Notes: generated by a model not told the origin, from the letters alone. 64,000 bases of DNA from Pedobacter foliorum (GCF_013266735.1 NZ_JABSNU010000004.1:248001-312000), one strand, 5' to 3'. Counted from the stretch's first letter, positions 27,144 to 38,283 are shown. Numbers and translations: made by a program.

Positions 27144-29456
27144 ATGAGTAAAATAAACAGGAAGCAGGATGCTTTAGATTACCATTCGCAGGGGCGGCCA
27201 GGTAAAATTCAGGTTATACCAACAAAACCGACGAACTCTCAAAGAGACCTTGCACTGGCTTATTCACCAGGTGTAGCAGAGCCTTGTTTAAAAATAGCTG
27301 AGAATACAGAGGATGTTTATAAATACACTGCCAAGGGGAATTTGGTAGCTGTAATTAGTAACGGTACTGCAGTATTAGGTTTAGGCGATATTGGGCCAGA
27401 AGCAGGAAAGCCTGTTATGGAGGGAAAGGGACTCCTTTTTAAAATATTTGCTGATATTGATGTTTTTGATCTTGAATTAGATACCAAAAATGTTGATGAT
27501 TTTGTTAAGATAGTAAAAGCCCTTGAACCTACTTTTGGGGGAATAAATTTAGAAGATATTAAGGCACCTGAGTGCTTTGAGATAGAGCGTCGTTTAAAAG
27601 AGGAGATGAAGATTCCTGTAATGCACGACGATCAGCACGGTACCGCCATCATTTCTGCAGCGGCATTGCTTAATGCTTGTGAACTGCAAAAAAAGAAAAT
27701 GGATAAGATTAAGATTGTGGTGAATGGGGCAGGTGCTGCCGCAATTTCCTGCTCTCGTTTATACGTTTCTTTAGGTGCTAAAAAAGAAAATATTGTAATG
27801 TGTGATCGTTCGGGTGTTATCAAAGATAGCCGCGAAAACCTAGATCCCATTAAGGCCGAATTTGCAACATCAAGGAAGTTAGATACACTTGCTGAAGCGA
27901 TGAAAGACTCTGATGTATTCATCGGATTATCATCTGCAAATTGTGTTACAGAGGATATGCTTAAATCTATGGCAAAAAATCCTATCGTATTTGCGATGGC
28001 AAATCCTGACCCTGAAATTGCTTATGAGTTGGCATTGAACTCACGCAAGGATTTAATTATGGCTACCGGCCGTTCTGATTACCCTAACCAGGTGAATAAC
28101 GTTTTGGGATTCCCGTATATTTTTAGAGGGGCGCTTGATGTTAGGGCTACGGCCATTAACGAACCAATGAAAATAGCTGCTGTAAAGGCAATTGCTGAAT
28201 TGGCTAAAAAGCCTGTTCCAGAAGCTGTTAACATGGCTTATAATGAGCGGAATATTAAATTCGGAAAGGACTATATCATTCCTAAACCCATGGATCTTCG
28301 TTTAATGACGAATGTGTCTACAGCTGTGGCTAAGGCCGCAATTGAGTCAGGCGTTGCTCGTAAGATAATTACTGATTGGGATGCTTACATTGAGGAACTG
28401 AAACACAGATTAGGTGGTGATGATGCTATTATGCGTGCCATTACCAATAAAGCTAAGTCTGACCCTAAGCGTGTTGTTTTTGCTGAAGCCGATAATTACA
28501 GAATATTAAAGGCTGCTCAGATTGTAAAAGATGAAAATATAGCTATCCCTATTTTACTTGGAAATAGGGGAATCATCGAAAAAATAATTGAAGACAACGC
28601 CTTAGAGTTGGAAGATGTAACTATCATTGATCCTTTTGAGGAACAGGAACGCATGAATAAATATGCGAATTCTCTATATGAGAAGAGACAACGTAGAGGA
28701 GTAACTTTATTTGAGGCTACCAAATTTATGCGTGATAGGAACTATTTTGGTGCTTCTATGGTTGAGTTTGGAGAAGCCGATGCAATGATCTCGGGTTTAA
28801 CAAAGAATTATGTCTCTACTATTAAACCCGCGTTACAAGTTATTGGTACCGAGGAAGGTGTAAATCGTGTTGCTGGTATGTACATGATGATGACCAAGAA
28901 GGGGCCCGTGTTTTTTGGAGACACAACCGTTAATGTAGATCCTACTGCGGAAGAATTGGTTGATTTAACTTTGCTTTTAGAACGTTCTGTAAGTAAATTT
29001 AACATACAACCAAGGGTTGCTTTACTTTCATATTCTAATTTTGGATCTAATGAAGGTGTTGTACCTGAAAAGGTAAGGAAAGCTGTTAAGATATTGCATG
29101 AGAAACATCCGCACATTATGGTGGATGGTGAAATGCAAGGGAACTTTGCGATTAACAACGAAATGCTAAAAGATAATTTTCCTTTTAGCAGATTAATTGG
29201 AGCTCCTGCCAATACATTAGTTTTCCCTAATCTGGAATCTGGTAACATAGCCTATAAGTTATTGCAGGAACTTGGAGAAGCCGAGGCCGTTGGTCCGATC
29301 TTACTTGGATTAAAAAAACCAGTACATATTGTTCAGTTAGGTAGCTCTGTAAGAGAAATTGTAAATATGGTAACCATTGCAGTTTTAGATGTACAAGCAA
29401 AAGAACAGGAAGCGAATCCTAAAAAAGGTCTATTAAAAAGAATCTCAAAAAAATAA
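27144..29456 (+). CDS. maeB: NADP-dependent malic enzyme with phosphotransacetylase domain
   Basis: Oxidative decarboxylation of malate to pyruvate, giving NADPH. It has 770 residues in two parts. The malic enzyme region (about 1-425) includes [14 protein letters not shown], the metal/substrate segment [11 protein letters not shown], and the nucleotide fold [16 protein letters not shown]. The C-terminal region (about 430-760) is phosphotransacetylase-like ([18 protein letters not shown]) and in the E. coli homologue is thought to be regulatory rather than catalytic. It is followed by ruvA after three bases, so the two are cotranscribed. Confidence 0.96.
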   Translation: MSKINRKQDALDYHSQGRPGKIQVIPTKPTNSQRDLALAYSPGVAEPCLKIAENTEDVYKYTAKGNLVAVISNGTAVLGLGDIGPEAGKPVMEGKGLLFKIFADIDVFDLELDTKNVDDFVKIVKALEPTFGGINLEDIKAPECFEIERRLKEEMKIPVMHDDQHGTAIISAAALLNACELQKKKMDKIKIVVNGAGAAAISCSRLYVSLGAKKENIVMCDRSGVIKDSRENLDPIKAEFATSRKLDTLAEAMKDSDVFIGLSSANCVTEDMLKSMAKNPIVFAMANPDPEIAYELALNSRKDLIMATGRSDYPNQVNNVLGFPYIFRGALDVRATAINEPMKIAAVKAIAELAKKPVPEAVNMAYNERNIKFGKDYIIPKPMDLRLMTNVSTAVAKAAIESGVARKIITDWDAYIEELKHRLGGDDAIMRAITNKAKSDPKRVVFAEADNYRILKAAQIVKDENIAIPILLGNRGIIEKIIEDNALELEDVTIIDPFEEQERMNKYANSLYEKRQRRGVTLFEATKFMRDRNYFGASMVEFGEADAMISGLTKNYVSTIKPALQVIGTEEGVNRVAGMYMMMTKKGPVFFGDTTVNVDPTAEELVDLTLLLERSVSKFNIQPRVALLSYSNFGSNEGVVPEKVRKAVKILHEKHPHIMVDGEMQGNFAINNEMLKDNFPFSRLIGAPANTLVFPNLESGNIAYKLLQELGEAEAVGPILLGLKKPVHIVQLGSSVREIVNMVTIAVLDVQAKEQEANPKKGLLKRISKK

Positions 29457-29459
29457 AAT

Positions 29460-30044
29460 ATGTTTGCATATATTGATGGTAAGTTAACCTTTAAATGCCC
29501 CGCGTATATTGTTGTAGAAGCCGGAGGTGTAGGCTACCATATTAATATATCTTTAAATACATACAGTAGTCTTGCTGATGCTGAGCGGTGTAAAATCTAT
29601 ACATGGCTCCATATTAAAGAAGATGCCCATACACTTTATGGTTTTGCTGATGAAGGTGAAAGAAGACTGTTCCTTCACTTGATCTCGGTATCCGGTATAG
29701 GGCCAAATACAGGACGAATGATGCTTTCATCCATTACCCCGAATGAGATTCAGTCTGCCATTATTAGTGGCGACCTTCCGCTTATACAGCGAATAAAAGG
29801 TATAGGCGTGAAATCTGCACAAAGACTTGTACTTGAGTTGCAGGATAAATTAAAGAAAGAAGGAACGGGGTCGTTAATTGCGGCCCCTTTAAACAATACC
29901 GTAAAAGAAGAAGCTTTGTCGGCTTTAATGATGTTAGGTTTTGCAAAAGCGGCATCTGAAAAGGCAATTGACAATGCCGTGAAGGTGGGTGGTCAGGATT
30001 TATCAGTAGAACAGATGATTAAGTTAGCCTTGAAAAATTTATAA
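29460..30044 (+). CDS. ruvA: Holliday junction branch migration protein RuvA
   Basis: DNA-binding subunit of the RuvAB complex, which drives branch migration of Holliday junctions. It has 194 residues: an OB-fold (about 1-62, MFAYIDGKLTFKCPAYIVVE), two helix-hairpin-helix motifs (SVSGIGPNTGRMML and RIKGIGVKSAQRLVLELQDK), and the C-terminal RuvB-contact domain (about 145-194). It sits between maeB (three-base gap) and sprA (12-base gap); the ruvA-sprA neighbourhood is common in Bacteroidota. Confidence 0.97.
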   Translation: MFAYIDGKLTFKCPAYIVVEAGGVGYHINISLNTYSSLADAERCKIYTWLHIKEDAHTLYGFADEGERRLFLHLISVSGIGPNTGRMMLSSITPNEIQSAIISGDLPLIQRIKGIGVKSAQRLVLELQDKLKKEGTGSLIAAPLNNTVKEEALSALMMLGFAKAASEKAIDNAVKVGGQDLSVEQMIKLALKNL

Positions 30045-30056
30045 CCTTTTTTACCC

Positions 30057-33000
30057 TTGAAAAACAAATTAACGCTAATAATATTTCTCCTTTTGATTAC
30101 ATCCTTTTGGGGAAAACAGGCCATCTCACAAATAGTTGTGGGGCGAACCCCTAGTGATACGTCAAAAAATTCATTCGGTTTAAAAGAAAAACAAAGATTA
30201 GGGATACGACCATTATCTAATTCTTTTAAGCCACTACCTGATAATATCAAACGCGAAGTTGAGTACGACGCTGTAAATAAAAGATATATAATAAGACAGT
30301 TAATAGGCAATAAGCTTCTTTCTGAACCTCAATACCTCAGTATAGATGAGTATCAGCGTTTGATCAGTAGTGAGATTAAACGTGATAATTGGAGAGGGTT
30401 TTCAAATGAGGAAATAAATGATGTTAGAAGAACGGGGATTATTCCAAGTTTGAGCATTAATAGTAAGGCCTTTGAGAAGATATTTGGAGGTAATACCATT
30501 AATATTCAGCCTCGTGGAGAGGCAGAGTTAACTTTTTTGGGTAGAATCAACAGGAATGAAAACCCTTTGTTCAATGAGCGCCAAAGGGTACAGGGGAACT
30601 TTGATTTTAATCAACGGATCCAGATGGATGTTATTGGTAATATCGGGACCAAGTTGAAGGTTAATATGAACTACAATACTGAAGCTCAATTTGATTTTGA
30701 GAATCAGATTAAGTTGGACTATACAGGCGGTGATGATGATATTATTAAGAAAATTGAGGCGGGTAATGTTAGCTTACCCTTAAATACTACCTTGATTTCC
30801 GGAACACAGGCTTTGTTCGGTGTGAAAACTCAATTGCAGTTCGGTAAACTGAATGTGAATACTGTTTTTACACAACAAAAATCACAATCCAGAGAAATAC
30901 AGATCAATAATGGTGCACAACAGAATGAGTATCGGATAAGTGCTGATAATTACGAAGCGAATAAGCACTATTTCCTTGCACAATATTTTAGAGATAACTA
31001 TAATAAAGCACTTTCTAATCCTCCTACTATTACAACCGGTGTTATAATAACAAAGATAGAAGTATGGGTTACAAATAAAGCAGGCAACACTCAAGACTCG
31101 AGAGACGTTCTTGCATTTATGGATTTGGGGGAAAATAAGCCATATAATAATACCTTGGGTGGGGGGACTTCGGTGCTTCCTTCGGCATTTAAGAACAATC
31201 AATTTCCGAAGCATTCGAATAATTTGTTAGATATGTTACCGGCTGATGCCCGTCAGACCAATTCAAATTCAGTTATTTCATTTTTTCAGCCAACAGGGGG
31301 TACAGACAATTATGCAAAGCTAACTTATGCCAGGAAGTTGACAGAGAGAGAGTTCACCTTTCATCCGAAGCTAGGTTATATTTCATTAAATAATGCTTTA
31401 AATACTGATGAGGTTCTTGCCGTTGCATACCGATATACTTTTAATGGGGTTGAGTATCAAGTGGGTGAGTTTACTACCGATGTGCCATTTGATCAAGCTA
31501 CTCCTAAAGTTTTATTCGCCAAATTATTGAAGAATGAGACTACAAAAGTTAAACTGCCTACATGGGCTTTAATGATGAAAAACATCTATTCTATTGGTGG
31601 CTATCAGATTAGTCAGCAGAATTTTAGATTAGATATATTTAGGATAGATGAGAAGACAGGTATTGAAAGGCCCGTTATTACTGAGGGAGAGAAGCTGGAT
31701 GAATTTAAAAAGCCGTTAAAAGATAAACTTTGGATACAAGTTGCCGGTCTGGATCGTTTAAATCAGCAGGATGAGATGAAACCGGATGGAGTTTTTGACT
31801 TTGAAACGGAGAACAACCCCTTTAATTCAAATTCTAATCAGAATTCTTCAAATACATTTGGTAACAATAGTGGTTTTAATAATACGAATAGTACCAACAA
31901 TGCTAACGGAAATACGGCCTACGTACTCTCGAATACTAAAAACGGATACATTACTATAGATCCACTAAATGGCAGGATAATTTTTCCACTTGTTGAACCT
32001 TTCGGAAGGGATTTAGCAAATCAGTTTTTACCAACAGAACAGGCTTTTATAGATAAGTATACCTATACAGCATTGTATGATTCGACTAAGGTTGTTGCTC
32101 AGCAATTGTTTACCAAGCAAAACAGGTATGTCATTAAAGGAAGTTATCAGTCTGATATTGCTTCTGAGTTTAGCTTAAATGCTATCAACGTGCCAGAGGG
32201 GTCTGTAAGAGTTTTTGCAGGTACAATTCCTCTTCAGGAAGGCGTTGATTACACGGTGGATTATCAGGGAGGAAGAGTTAAGATATTGAACACCGGAATC
32301 TTAATATCAGGTCAGCCAATCAGAATATCGACTGAGAACAACGAGCTTTTTGGTTTGCAGCAGCGATCTTTATTTGGGGCCAGATTAGATTATAAGGTAA
32401 ACAATAAGCTGAATTTGGGAGGTACGATTATGAATCTCTCCGAAAAGCCATTAACACCAAAAGTGAATATTGGCGAAGAGCCGATCTCCAATACAATATG
32501 GGGAATGGACGTGAATTATAGTGCTCCTTCAAGGTTCCTGACTAAGTTGGTTGATAAATTACCATTCCTATCAACTAAAGCCCCTTCGAGTATTACGTTT
32601 TCGGGAGAGTTTGCTCAGTTGCTTCCAGGTCACCCGAATGCGCTTAATTTTGGAGGCAAAAAGGGTGGTGTAAGTTATCTGGATGACTTTGAAGCCTCAA
32701 GATCTGTTATAGATCTTAAGAGTGCAGTAGCATGGCAATTGTCGGGAACACCTCAGTTATTTCCAGAATCAGGTTTGATTAATGATCTGGCTTATGGTTA
32801 TAATAGAGCGAGAATAGCATTCTATAATATCGATCCTACTTTTTACAATAGAAATGCAAGTAATCTGCCTTCTAGTTTGAGAAGTAATCGTACCGAATTA
32901 TCTAATCACTATGTACGTGAAATTATAGAACAAGAAGTTTTCCCTTTTAAAGAAACAAGTACCGGTCAATCTATTACCTTACCTACATTAGATGTTGCTT

Positions 33001-36000
33001 TTTATCCGACAGTAAGAGGACCTTATAATTATGCACCTACAGGATTTAGTTCGAATGGTTTATTAAATAATCCTAAATCAAGATGGGGTGGTTTATTCAG
33101 GAGAATCGAGACTAATGATTTTGAAGCATTAAATATTGAGTTTATAGAATTATGGGTTATGGATCCGAATCTTTATAAGCCAAATTCTGCTGGAGGTGAT
33201 TTGTATTTTAATATTGGTAATATTTCGGAAGATATTCTGAAAGATGGTCGTAAATCATTAGAAAATGGCTTGCCTGCTAATGGCGACCCTACTAAATTTG
33301 ATGAAACAAATTGGGGCAGGGTGCCTAAATTACAACCCGTAGTGCAGGCATTCGATAATGATCCAGCGGCTAGAAGGACACAGGATGTTGGACTAGACGG
33401 TTTGTCTAACAATGATGAGCGTACAAAATTCGCTTCACTTGTTAATCAGATAAAAGGTCAGCTAAATCCTGATGCTGCAGCCGAATTAGAAAATGATCCG
33501 TCTTCTGATGATTACTCCTATTACAGAAGTAATGCTTTGGATCAGGCAGGTGCGGGAATTTTAAAGCGCTACCAAAAATATAACGGTACTGAAGGAAACT
33601 CTAAAACGCCACAACAGTCTCAGGAAGATTTTGGTGTTGAAAATTCGGCTTCTACCTCTTTACCCGATGGGGAAGATATTAACAGAGATAACAACATGAC
33701 TCAGTCTGATGAGTACTTCCAGTATAAGGTGTCAATGCGTCCTGGAGACTTAATGGTTGGACAAAATTTCGTTACGGATAAGGTGACCTCTCAGGTTAAA
33801 TTAGCTAATGGACAAACTCAGCCTGTAACCTGGTATCAGATTAGGATTCCATTGGCTCAATACCAACAAAAGGTTGGAAATATTCAGGATTTTAAATCTA
33901 TACGCTTTATTAGAATGTTCCTTACCAATTATGCGGATACTACCGTTTTGAGGTTCGGAAAGATTCAGTTGATTAGAGGCGAATGGCGTCAATACAATGC
34001 AAATAACGATCCTGCTCAGGTGATTGTTGATCCTGTATTATTGCCAATAGGATCGGATAATTCGACCATTGAAGTAGCAACTGTAAATATTGAGGAGAAT
34101 GGCAAACGTACTCCTATACCTTACGTAGTTCCTCCGGGCATCGAAAGAGAACGTGACTTTAGCAATTATCGTGGTGATACCAGACAGAATGAGCAATCGT
34201 TAGCAGTAACCATAAAGAACTTAAGAGATGGATATGGAAGAGCTGCATTTAAAACTGCTATTAATGATTTTAGATCATATAAGCATTTGGAAATGTACAT
34301 TCACCTGGAAGCTCTTGGTAGCAATGTATTAAATAATAACGATTTAAGTGCATTCTTACGTATAGGGACTGATAATCAAGACAACTATTATGAGTATTCG
34401 CAACCGCTAAGGGTAACAAACCCAGGTACCAGCGATCCATACGCAATTTGGCCAGATCAGAATAAGCTTGATATTGAACTTGAAATTTTCCAAAAGGCTA
34501 AAATAGCAAGAAACAAAGCAATGCTCAATGGGCAGCCATGGCCAATAAATATTCCTTATGAATTTATTGAAAATGGTAAAACGATTACCATAAAAGGGCA
34601 ACCCGATATGAGTAAGGTTAGGGTTTATATGCTTGGTGTGAAAAACCCTCTTAAAAATCCTGCAAATCCAGGAGAAGACGATGGTTTGGATAAAAATGCG
34701 CAAATATGGTTCAACGAGCTGAGGTTAACTCAATTTGATGAAAGAGGTGGCTGGGCCGCAACTGCAAGGATGAACGCGCAACTTGCGGATTTTGCAGATG
34801 TAAACATTTCAGGCAGCAAATCTACAATAGGCTTTGGGTCACTTGAAAAAAGAGTGAGTGAAAGAAATAGGGCTGATAACGTATTCTTTGATATTTCTTC
34901 GAGTATGGAGCTAGGTAAGTTTTTACCTAAAAAGACAGGCGTAAAAATCCCTATGTTCATTAGTTATTCAAGTCAGATAAGTACACCGCAATACGATCCA
35001 AGAACACCGGATATCGAATTGAAAACAGCTTTGGATGCAGCTACTAAAGCAGAGAAAAAAGAAATATTAAACTATGCACAGGACTATACAACCCGTAATA
35101 GTATAAGTTTTACAAATGTGAGAAAAGAGCGTACTGATTTAGATAAGAAGCCTCAGTTATGGGACGTAGAAAATTTAAATGCCAGTTACGCTTATACTAA
35201 GTTTGCACATAGAGATTTTATAAACCAAAATAACATTCAACAAACATACAGGGCCTCATTGGCGTATAATTACGCAGGGCAGTCTAAGAGTTACGAGCCT
35301 TTTGCCAAAATCATTAAATCAAATACACTTGCATTATTAAAAGAGATAAACTTTAGTCTATTGCCAAATTCAATTAACTTCAGGATTGATCTGGATCGTT
35401 ACTATTCAGAAAATAGTTTGCGTAACAATGACCCCAATAATGCAATTCCTATAAATACCACCTTTAATAAGAATTTTCTTGTTACCAGAGTTTATGGTAT
35501 TTCGTGGAATTTTACGCGGTCACTCACGCTTGATTTTGATGCAACAAACTACTCTATTATTGATGAACCGGAAGGGCGAATTAATGGAGTGAAAAGGGAT
35601 ACATTATGGCAAAATTTAAAGCGACTAGGCAGAACTACCGATTATTCTCATAATTTAAATGTAACATATAATCTGCCGGTAAATAAAATTCCGGGTATGG
35701 ATTGGTTAAATGTTACCACACGTTATGGAACAAGTTTTAACTGGCAAACCGAACCATTATCTACGCTGAGAAATCCTTTAATTGATCTAGGTAATACGAT
35801 TCAAAACTCTAGAATTATACAGATTAATCCGAACCTGAATCTGGCGAGTCTTTACAACAAGTTTGGCTTTGTAAGAAAGGCAGGAAATGGTACTGCCGAT
35901 AAACAATCAGGCGCAGGCTTCTTGGTTGGTTTACTTACGGGGGTTAAAAATATTGTAGGAGCCTATACGCAGACCAGAGGTATATTTATGCCTGGATATT

Positions 36001-37271
36001 TACCAAAAACTAATTACTTTGGTATTGATGATATAACAGGTGCTCCAGGTTTAGGATTTGTATTCGGTAGTCAACGAGACATAAGAAGTATGGCCGTTAA
36101 TAGTGGCTGGCTTACCCAGGATACATTGCAATCTCAGCTTTATGTAAACACGCTAAGGGAGGATTTAAGTTTTACAAGTTTAATAGAGCCTATCCGTGAT
36201 TTAACCATTACGCTTACGGCTAATAAAAACAGGACATCTAACTTCTCCACAAACTATAGGTACGACAGAGACAGTCGCGGATTTGAAGACTTCAGTCCAT
36301 ATACAACCGGAGATTATAGCGTTTCATTTATTTCTTTAAGTACAGCATTTTCAGAGAAATCAGGCAGCACTGTATCTAAATTGTTTAATCAGTTTATGGC
36401 AAACAGACAAGTGATTTCACAGCGTTTGGGTGCTCAGAATCCGAATTCAAATGGTGTAGTTGGTGGGTATGCAGATGGTTATGATAAAAATGCACAGGAT
36501 GTAGTGGTATCGTCATTTATAGCTGCTTATTCAGGTAGAAGTGCTTCTTCAGTAGGGCTGAACTCTCTCCCTAGCATTCCTTTGCCAAACTGGCGTTTGA
36601 ATTATCGTGGACTTACTCGTATACCTTTCCTGGCTGAGCGTTTTAATTCAATTGATGTTAGACATTCATATAGATCCGTTTACAGTGTAAACAGCTTTAA
36701 TTCTTTATTGAGATATCAAGAAAGTAATGGTTCTGTAACTAGCAGGGAAGATGTTAATGGAGGGAATTTCCTTCCGAAGTTCCAATACTCTCAGGTAACT
36801 ATTGCTGAACAATTTGCCCCACTTATTGGTGTTGATACCAGATTGAAAAATAATATGACTGCTAATTTTGAATATGGCAGATCCAGGCTGTTAGGACTAA
36901 GTCTTGCAAATAGTCAGTTGGCTCAGTTAACGGAAAACAATATGGTTTTCGGAGTTGGCTATAGGACCAATAAATTCAGGTTCCCATTTGGTTTGTTTAA
37001 AGGATTAAAAACAGACAATAACATGGACTTTAAATTGGATATAGCCATAAGGGATAACAAAACTGTAATTTACAGGGCAGACATTACTGAGGCTGAAGTT
37101 TCATCAGGGGCTAAAAACATAACATTTAGACCAAGTGTTGATTATGTGCTTAACCAGCGGTTTAACATACGCGTATTCTATGATTCTAACGTTACTAAAC
37201 CATATACTTCACAAACGTTTAATACCTCGTTCAGCAATTTTGGATTTAGTTTAAGGATTACACTGAATTAA
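30057..37271 (+). CDS. sprA: SprA, outer-membrane translocon of the type IX secretion system
   Basis: Giant outer-membrane protein of 2404 residues, close to the roughly 2400 of characterised SprA, the single-chain barrel through which type IX substrates leave the cell. The start is a TTG at 30057, giving a hydrophobic signal peptide (LTLIIFLLLITSFWGKQAIS). SprA signatures include NIQPRGEAELTFLGRINRN near the N-terminus, repeated strand-like segments rich in N, T, Y and aromatic residues, GGVSYLDDFEASRS, and a final strand ending FSLRITLN. An N/S-rich stretch at about 582-625 is low complexity. Other type IX genes are not in the window. Gliding cannot be inferred from SprA alone. Confidence 0.96.
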   Translation: MKNKLTLIIFLLLITSFWGKQAISQIVVGRTPSDTSKNSFGLKEKQRLGIRPLSNSFKPLPDNIKREVEYDAVNKRYIIRQLIGNKLLSEPQYLSIDEYQRLISSEIKRDNWRGFSNEEINDVRRTGIIPSLSINSKAFEKIFGGNTINIQPRGEAELTFLGRINRNENPLFNERQRVQGNFDFNQRIQMDVIGNIGTKLKVNMNYNTEAQFDFENQIKLDYTGGDDDIIKKIEAGNVSLPLNTTLISGTQALFGVKTQLQFGKLNVNTVFTQQKSQSREIQINNGAQQNEYRISADNYEANKHYFLAQYFRDNYNKALSNPPTITTGVIITKIEVWVTNKAGNTQDSRDVLAFMDLGENKPYNNTLGGGTSVLPSAFKNNQFPKHSNNLLDMLPADARQTNSNSVISFFQPTGGTDNYAKLTYARKLTEREFTFHPKLGYISLNNALNTDEVLAVAYRYTFNGVEYQVGEFTTDVPFDQATPKVLFAKLLKNETTKVKLPTWALMMKNIYSIGGYQISQQNFRLDIFRIDEKTGIERPVITEGEKLDEFKKPLKDKLWIQVAGLDRLNQQDEMKPDGVFDFETENNPFNSNSNQNSSNTFGNNSGFNNTNSTNNANGNTAYVLSNTKNGYITIDPLNGRIIFPLVEPFGRDLANQFLPTEQAFIDKYTYTALYDSTKVVAQQLFTKQNRYVIKGSYQSDIASEFSLNAINVPEGSVRVFAGTIPLQEGVDYTVDYQGGRVKILNTGILISGQPIRISTENNELFGLQQRSLFGARLDYKVNNKLNLGGTIMNLSEKPLTPKVNIGEEPISNTIWGMDVNYSAPSRFLTKLVDKLPFLSTKAPSSITFSGEFAQLLPGHPNALNFGGKKGGVSYLDDFEASRSVIDLKSAVAWQLSGTPQLFPESGLINDLAYGYNRARIAFYNIDPTFYNRNASNLPSSLRSNRTELSNHYVREIIEQEVFPFKETSTGQSITLPTLDVAFYPTVRGPYNYAPTGFSSNGLLNNPKSRWGGLFRRIETNDFEALNIEFIELWVMDPNLYKPNSAGGDLYFNIGNISEDILKDGRKSLENGLPANGDPTKFDETNWGRVPKLQPVVQAFDNDPAARRTQDVGLDGLSNNDERTKFASLVNQIKGQLNPDAAAELENDPSSDDYSYYRSNALDQAGAGILKRYQKYNGTEGNSKTPQQSQEDFGVENSASTSLPDGEDINRDNNMTQSDEYFQYKVSMRPGDLMVGQNFVTDKVTSQVKLANGQTQPVTWYQIRIPLAQYQQKVGNIQDFKSIRFIRMFLTNYADTTVLRFGKIQLIRGEWRQYNANNDPAQVIVDPVLLPIGSDNSTIEVATVNIEENGKRTPIPYVVPPGIERERDFSNYRGDTRQNEQSLAVTIKNLRDGYGRAAFKTAINDFRSYKHLEMYIHLEALGSNVLNNNDLSAFLRIGTDNQDNYYEYSQPLRVTNPGTSDPYAIWPDQNKLDIELEIFQKAKIARNKAMLNGQPWPINIPYEFIENGKTITIKGQPDMSKVRVYMLGVKNPLKNPANPGEDDGLDKNAQIWFNELRLTQFDERGGWAATARMNAQLADFADVNISGSKSTIGFGSLEKRVSERNRADNVFFDISSSMELGKFLPKKTGVKIPMFISYSSQISTPQYDPRTPDIELKTALDAATKAEKKEILNYAQDYTTRNSISFTNVRKERTDLDKKPQLWDVENLNASYAYTKFAHRDFINQNNIQQTYRASLAYNYAGQSKSYEPFAKIIKSNTLALLKEINFSLLPNSINFRIDLDRYYSENSLRNNDPNNAIPINTTFNKNFLVTRVYGISWNFTRSLTLDFDATNYSIIDEPEGRINGVKRDTLWQNLKRLGRTTDYSHNLNVTYNLPVNKIPGMDWLNVTTRYGTSFNWQTEPLSTLRNPLIDLGNTIQNSRIIQINPNLNLASLYNKFGFVRKAGNGTADKQSGAGFLVGLLTGVKNIVGAYTQTRGIFMPGYLPKTNYFGIDDITGAPGLGFVFGSQRDIRSMAVNSGWLTQDTLQSQLYVNTLREDLSFTSLIEPIRDLTITLTANKNRTSNFSTNYRYDRDSRGFEDFSPYTTGDYSVSFISLSTAFSEKSGSTVSKLFNQFMANRQVISQRLGAQNPNSNGVVGGYADGYDKNAQDVVVSSFIAAYSGRSASSVGLNSLPSIPLPNWRLNYRGLTRIPFLAERFNSIDVRHSYRSVYSVNSFNSLLRYQESNGSVTSREDVNGGNFLPKFQYSQVTIAEQFAPLIGVDTRLKNNMTANFEYGRSRLLGLSLANSQLAQLTENNMVFGVGYRTNKFRFPFGLFKGLKTDNNMDFKLDIAIRDNKTVIYRADITEAEVSSGAKNITFRPSVDYVLNQRFNIRVFYDSNVTKPYTSQTFNTSFSNFGFSLRITLN

Positions 37272-37273
37272 GG

Positions 37274-37305
37274 ATTGTTATAAAGACTGATATTAATTAC
37301 CTTTG
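37274..37305 (+). promoter_or_regulatory. Bacteroidota-type promoter for gcvH
   Basis: ATTG (37274-37277), a 20-base spacer and TACCTTTG (37298-37305) form a full-consensus Bacteroidota promoter just after the sprA stop. gcvH can therefore be expressed apart from sprA. The leader would be about 60 bases. Confidence 0.65.
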
Positions 37306-37370
37306 AACGCGCGCAGCTTGTTTAATATGTTGAGCCGCAAAAAGATTTACGAAAAAATAAATTTAGAGAA

Positions 37371-37751
37371 ATGAATTTTCCATCAGAATTAAAGTACACC
37401 AAAGACCACGAGTGGGTTAGAGTTGAGGGTAATGAAGCTTATATTGGTATTACTGATTTTGCTCAACGTGAATTGGGTGATATCGTATATATTGATATCA
37501 ATACCGTAGGTGATGAAGTAAGTAAAGATGAGGTTTTTGGTACTGTTGAAGCAGTTAAAACTGTATCGGATTTGTTTATGCCAATAACAGCTACTGTTAC
37601 TGAAACAAATGCTGCGCTTAATGACAATCCTGAATTGGTAAATTCTGATCCATATGGAGCGGGATGGATGGTTAAGGTTACAGTTTCTGATTTATCAGAA
37701 GTTGACGGCTTGTTAACTGCAGATGCTTACAAAGCACTAGTTGGAGCTTAA
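37371..37751 (+). CDS. gcvH: Glycine cleavage system H protein
   Basis: Lipoyl carrier of the glycine cleavage complex, which carries the aminomethyl group from the P to the T protein. It has 126 residues, the usual length. The lipoyl lysine is K63 in [15 protein letters not shown], and the N-terminal KYTKDHEWV is canonical. It follows sprA and precedes the vanZ-like gene by three bases. gcvP and gcvT are not in the window; glyA at 5.7 kb works with the complex in one-carbon flow. Confidence 0.97.
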   Translation: MNFPSELKYTKDHEWVRVEGNEAYIGITDFAQRELGDIVYIDINTVGDEVSKDEVFGTVEAVKTVSDLFMPITATVTETNAALNDNPELVNSDPYGAGWMVKVTVSDLSEVDGLLTADAYKALVGA

Positions 37752-37754
37752 TTA

Positions 37755-38159
37755 ATGAATAAATTCGGAGAATTAAAATATCAGATCTGGGCCATCGTAT
37801 GGACTGTTGTGATTTTAGTGCTTTGTAATATGAAAATGCCTGATACCCATGGATCAGGCTTTTTTTTTGAAGGCTTTGATAAAATGGTCCATTTAGGGTT
37901 CTTTTATGTGCTCACTATACTTTTGTTTTTTGGTAAAATAAGACACCAGCATAATTATAGTTTCCGGTCCCTAACCATATTTAAAATCATTGTTATTACG
38001 GCAGCATTAGGTGGTGGCATTGAATTGTTACAATGGAAAATCTTTACCTACAGATCTGCAGAATGGTGGGATTTTGGCTGTGATATGGTTGGTGTTTTTA
38101 TGGGTGTTTTCAGTTACATTTTACTGCATAAATCTAACTACAATGAAAAGACAGTTTAA
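37755..38159 (+). CDS. VanZ-like membrane protein
   Basis: A 134-residue inner-membrane protein with four predicted helices, including AIVWTVVILVLCNMKMP and MVHLGFFYVLTILLFF. The charged motif FDKMVHLG and the later ELLQWKIFTYRSAEWWD match VanZ family proteins, whose roles are mostly unknown; the name comes from teicoplanin resistance in enterococci, and resistance should not be assumed here. It starts three bases after gcvH and its end overlaps the small lipoprotein gene by 17 bases. Confidence 0.85.
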   Translation: MNKFGELKYQIWAIVWTVVILVLCNMKMPDTHGSGFFFEGFDKMVHLGFFYVLTILLFFGKIRHQHNYSFRSLTIFKIIVITAALGGGIELLQWKIFTYRSAEWWDFGCDMVGVFMGVFSYILLHKSNYNEKTV

Positions 38160-38265
38160 CTTATTGATTCTTTTAGTGTTGGTGGGGTTTGTTAGTGGCT
38201 GTGGTATTTTTAAACCCGGATGTAAATGTCCAACGGTTAGCTATTCAAGCTATCCCCATAAGTAA
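38143..38265 (+). CDS. Tiny lipoprotein at the end of the sprA-gcvH-vanZ cluster
   Basis: A 40-residue product: basic start MKRQFN, hydrophobic core LLILLVLVGF, lipobox VSGC with Cys at 20, and a mature part of only about 21 residues (CGIFKPGCKCPTVSYSSYPHK, positions 20-40) holding two further Cys in GCKC. The ATG lies inside the end of the vanZ-like gene in another frame (17-base overlap), which suggests translational coupling. A strong terminator follows 18 bases after the stop, closing the unit. The full signal peptide plus lipobox makes a chance frame unlikely. Function unknown. Confidence 0.7.
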   Translation: MKRQFNLLILLVLVGFVSGCGIFKPGCKCPTVSYSSYPHK

Positions 38266-38283
38266 TTTTATAAACCTAAGAAG

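Noticed and set aside
30057..37271. sprA as evidence of a complete type IX secretion and gliding locus
   Set aside because: Only sprA is present. No gld or por genes and no substrate with a type IX C-terminal domain were seen, so neither secretion capacity nor gliding is claimed.
37755..38159. vanZ-like gene as an antibiotic resistance determinant
   Set aside because: The family name is historical. There are no van genes nearby, and the gene sits in a housekeeping cluster.
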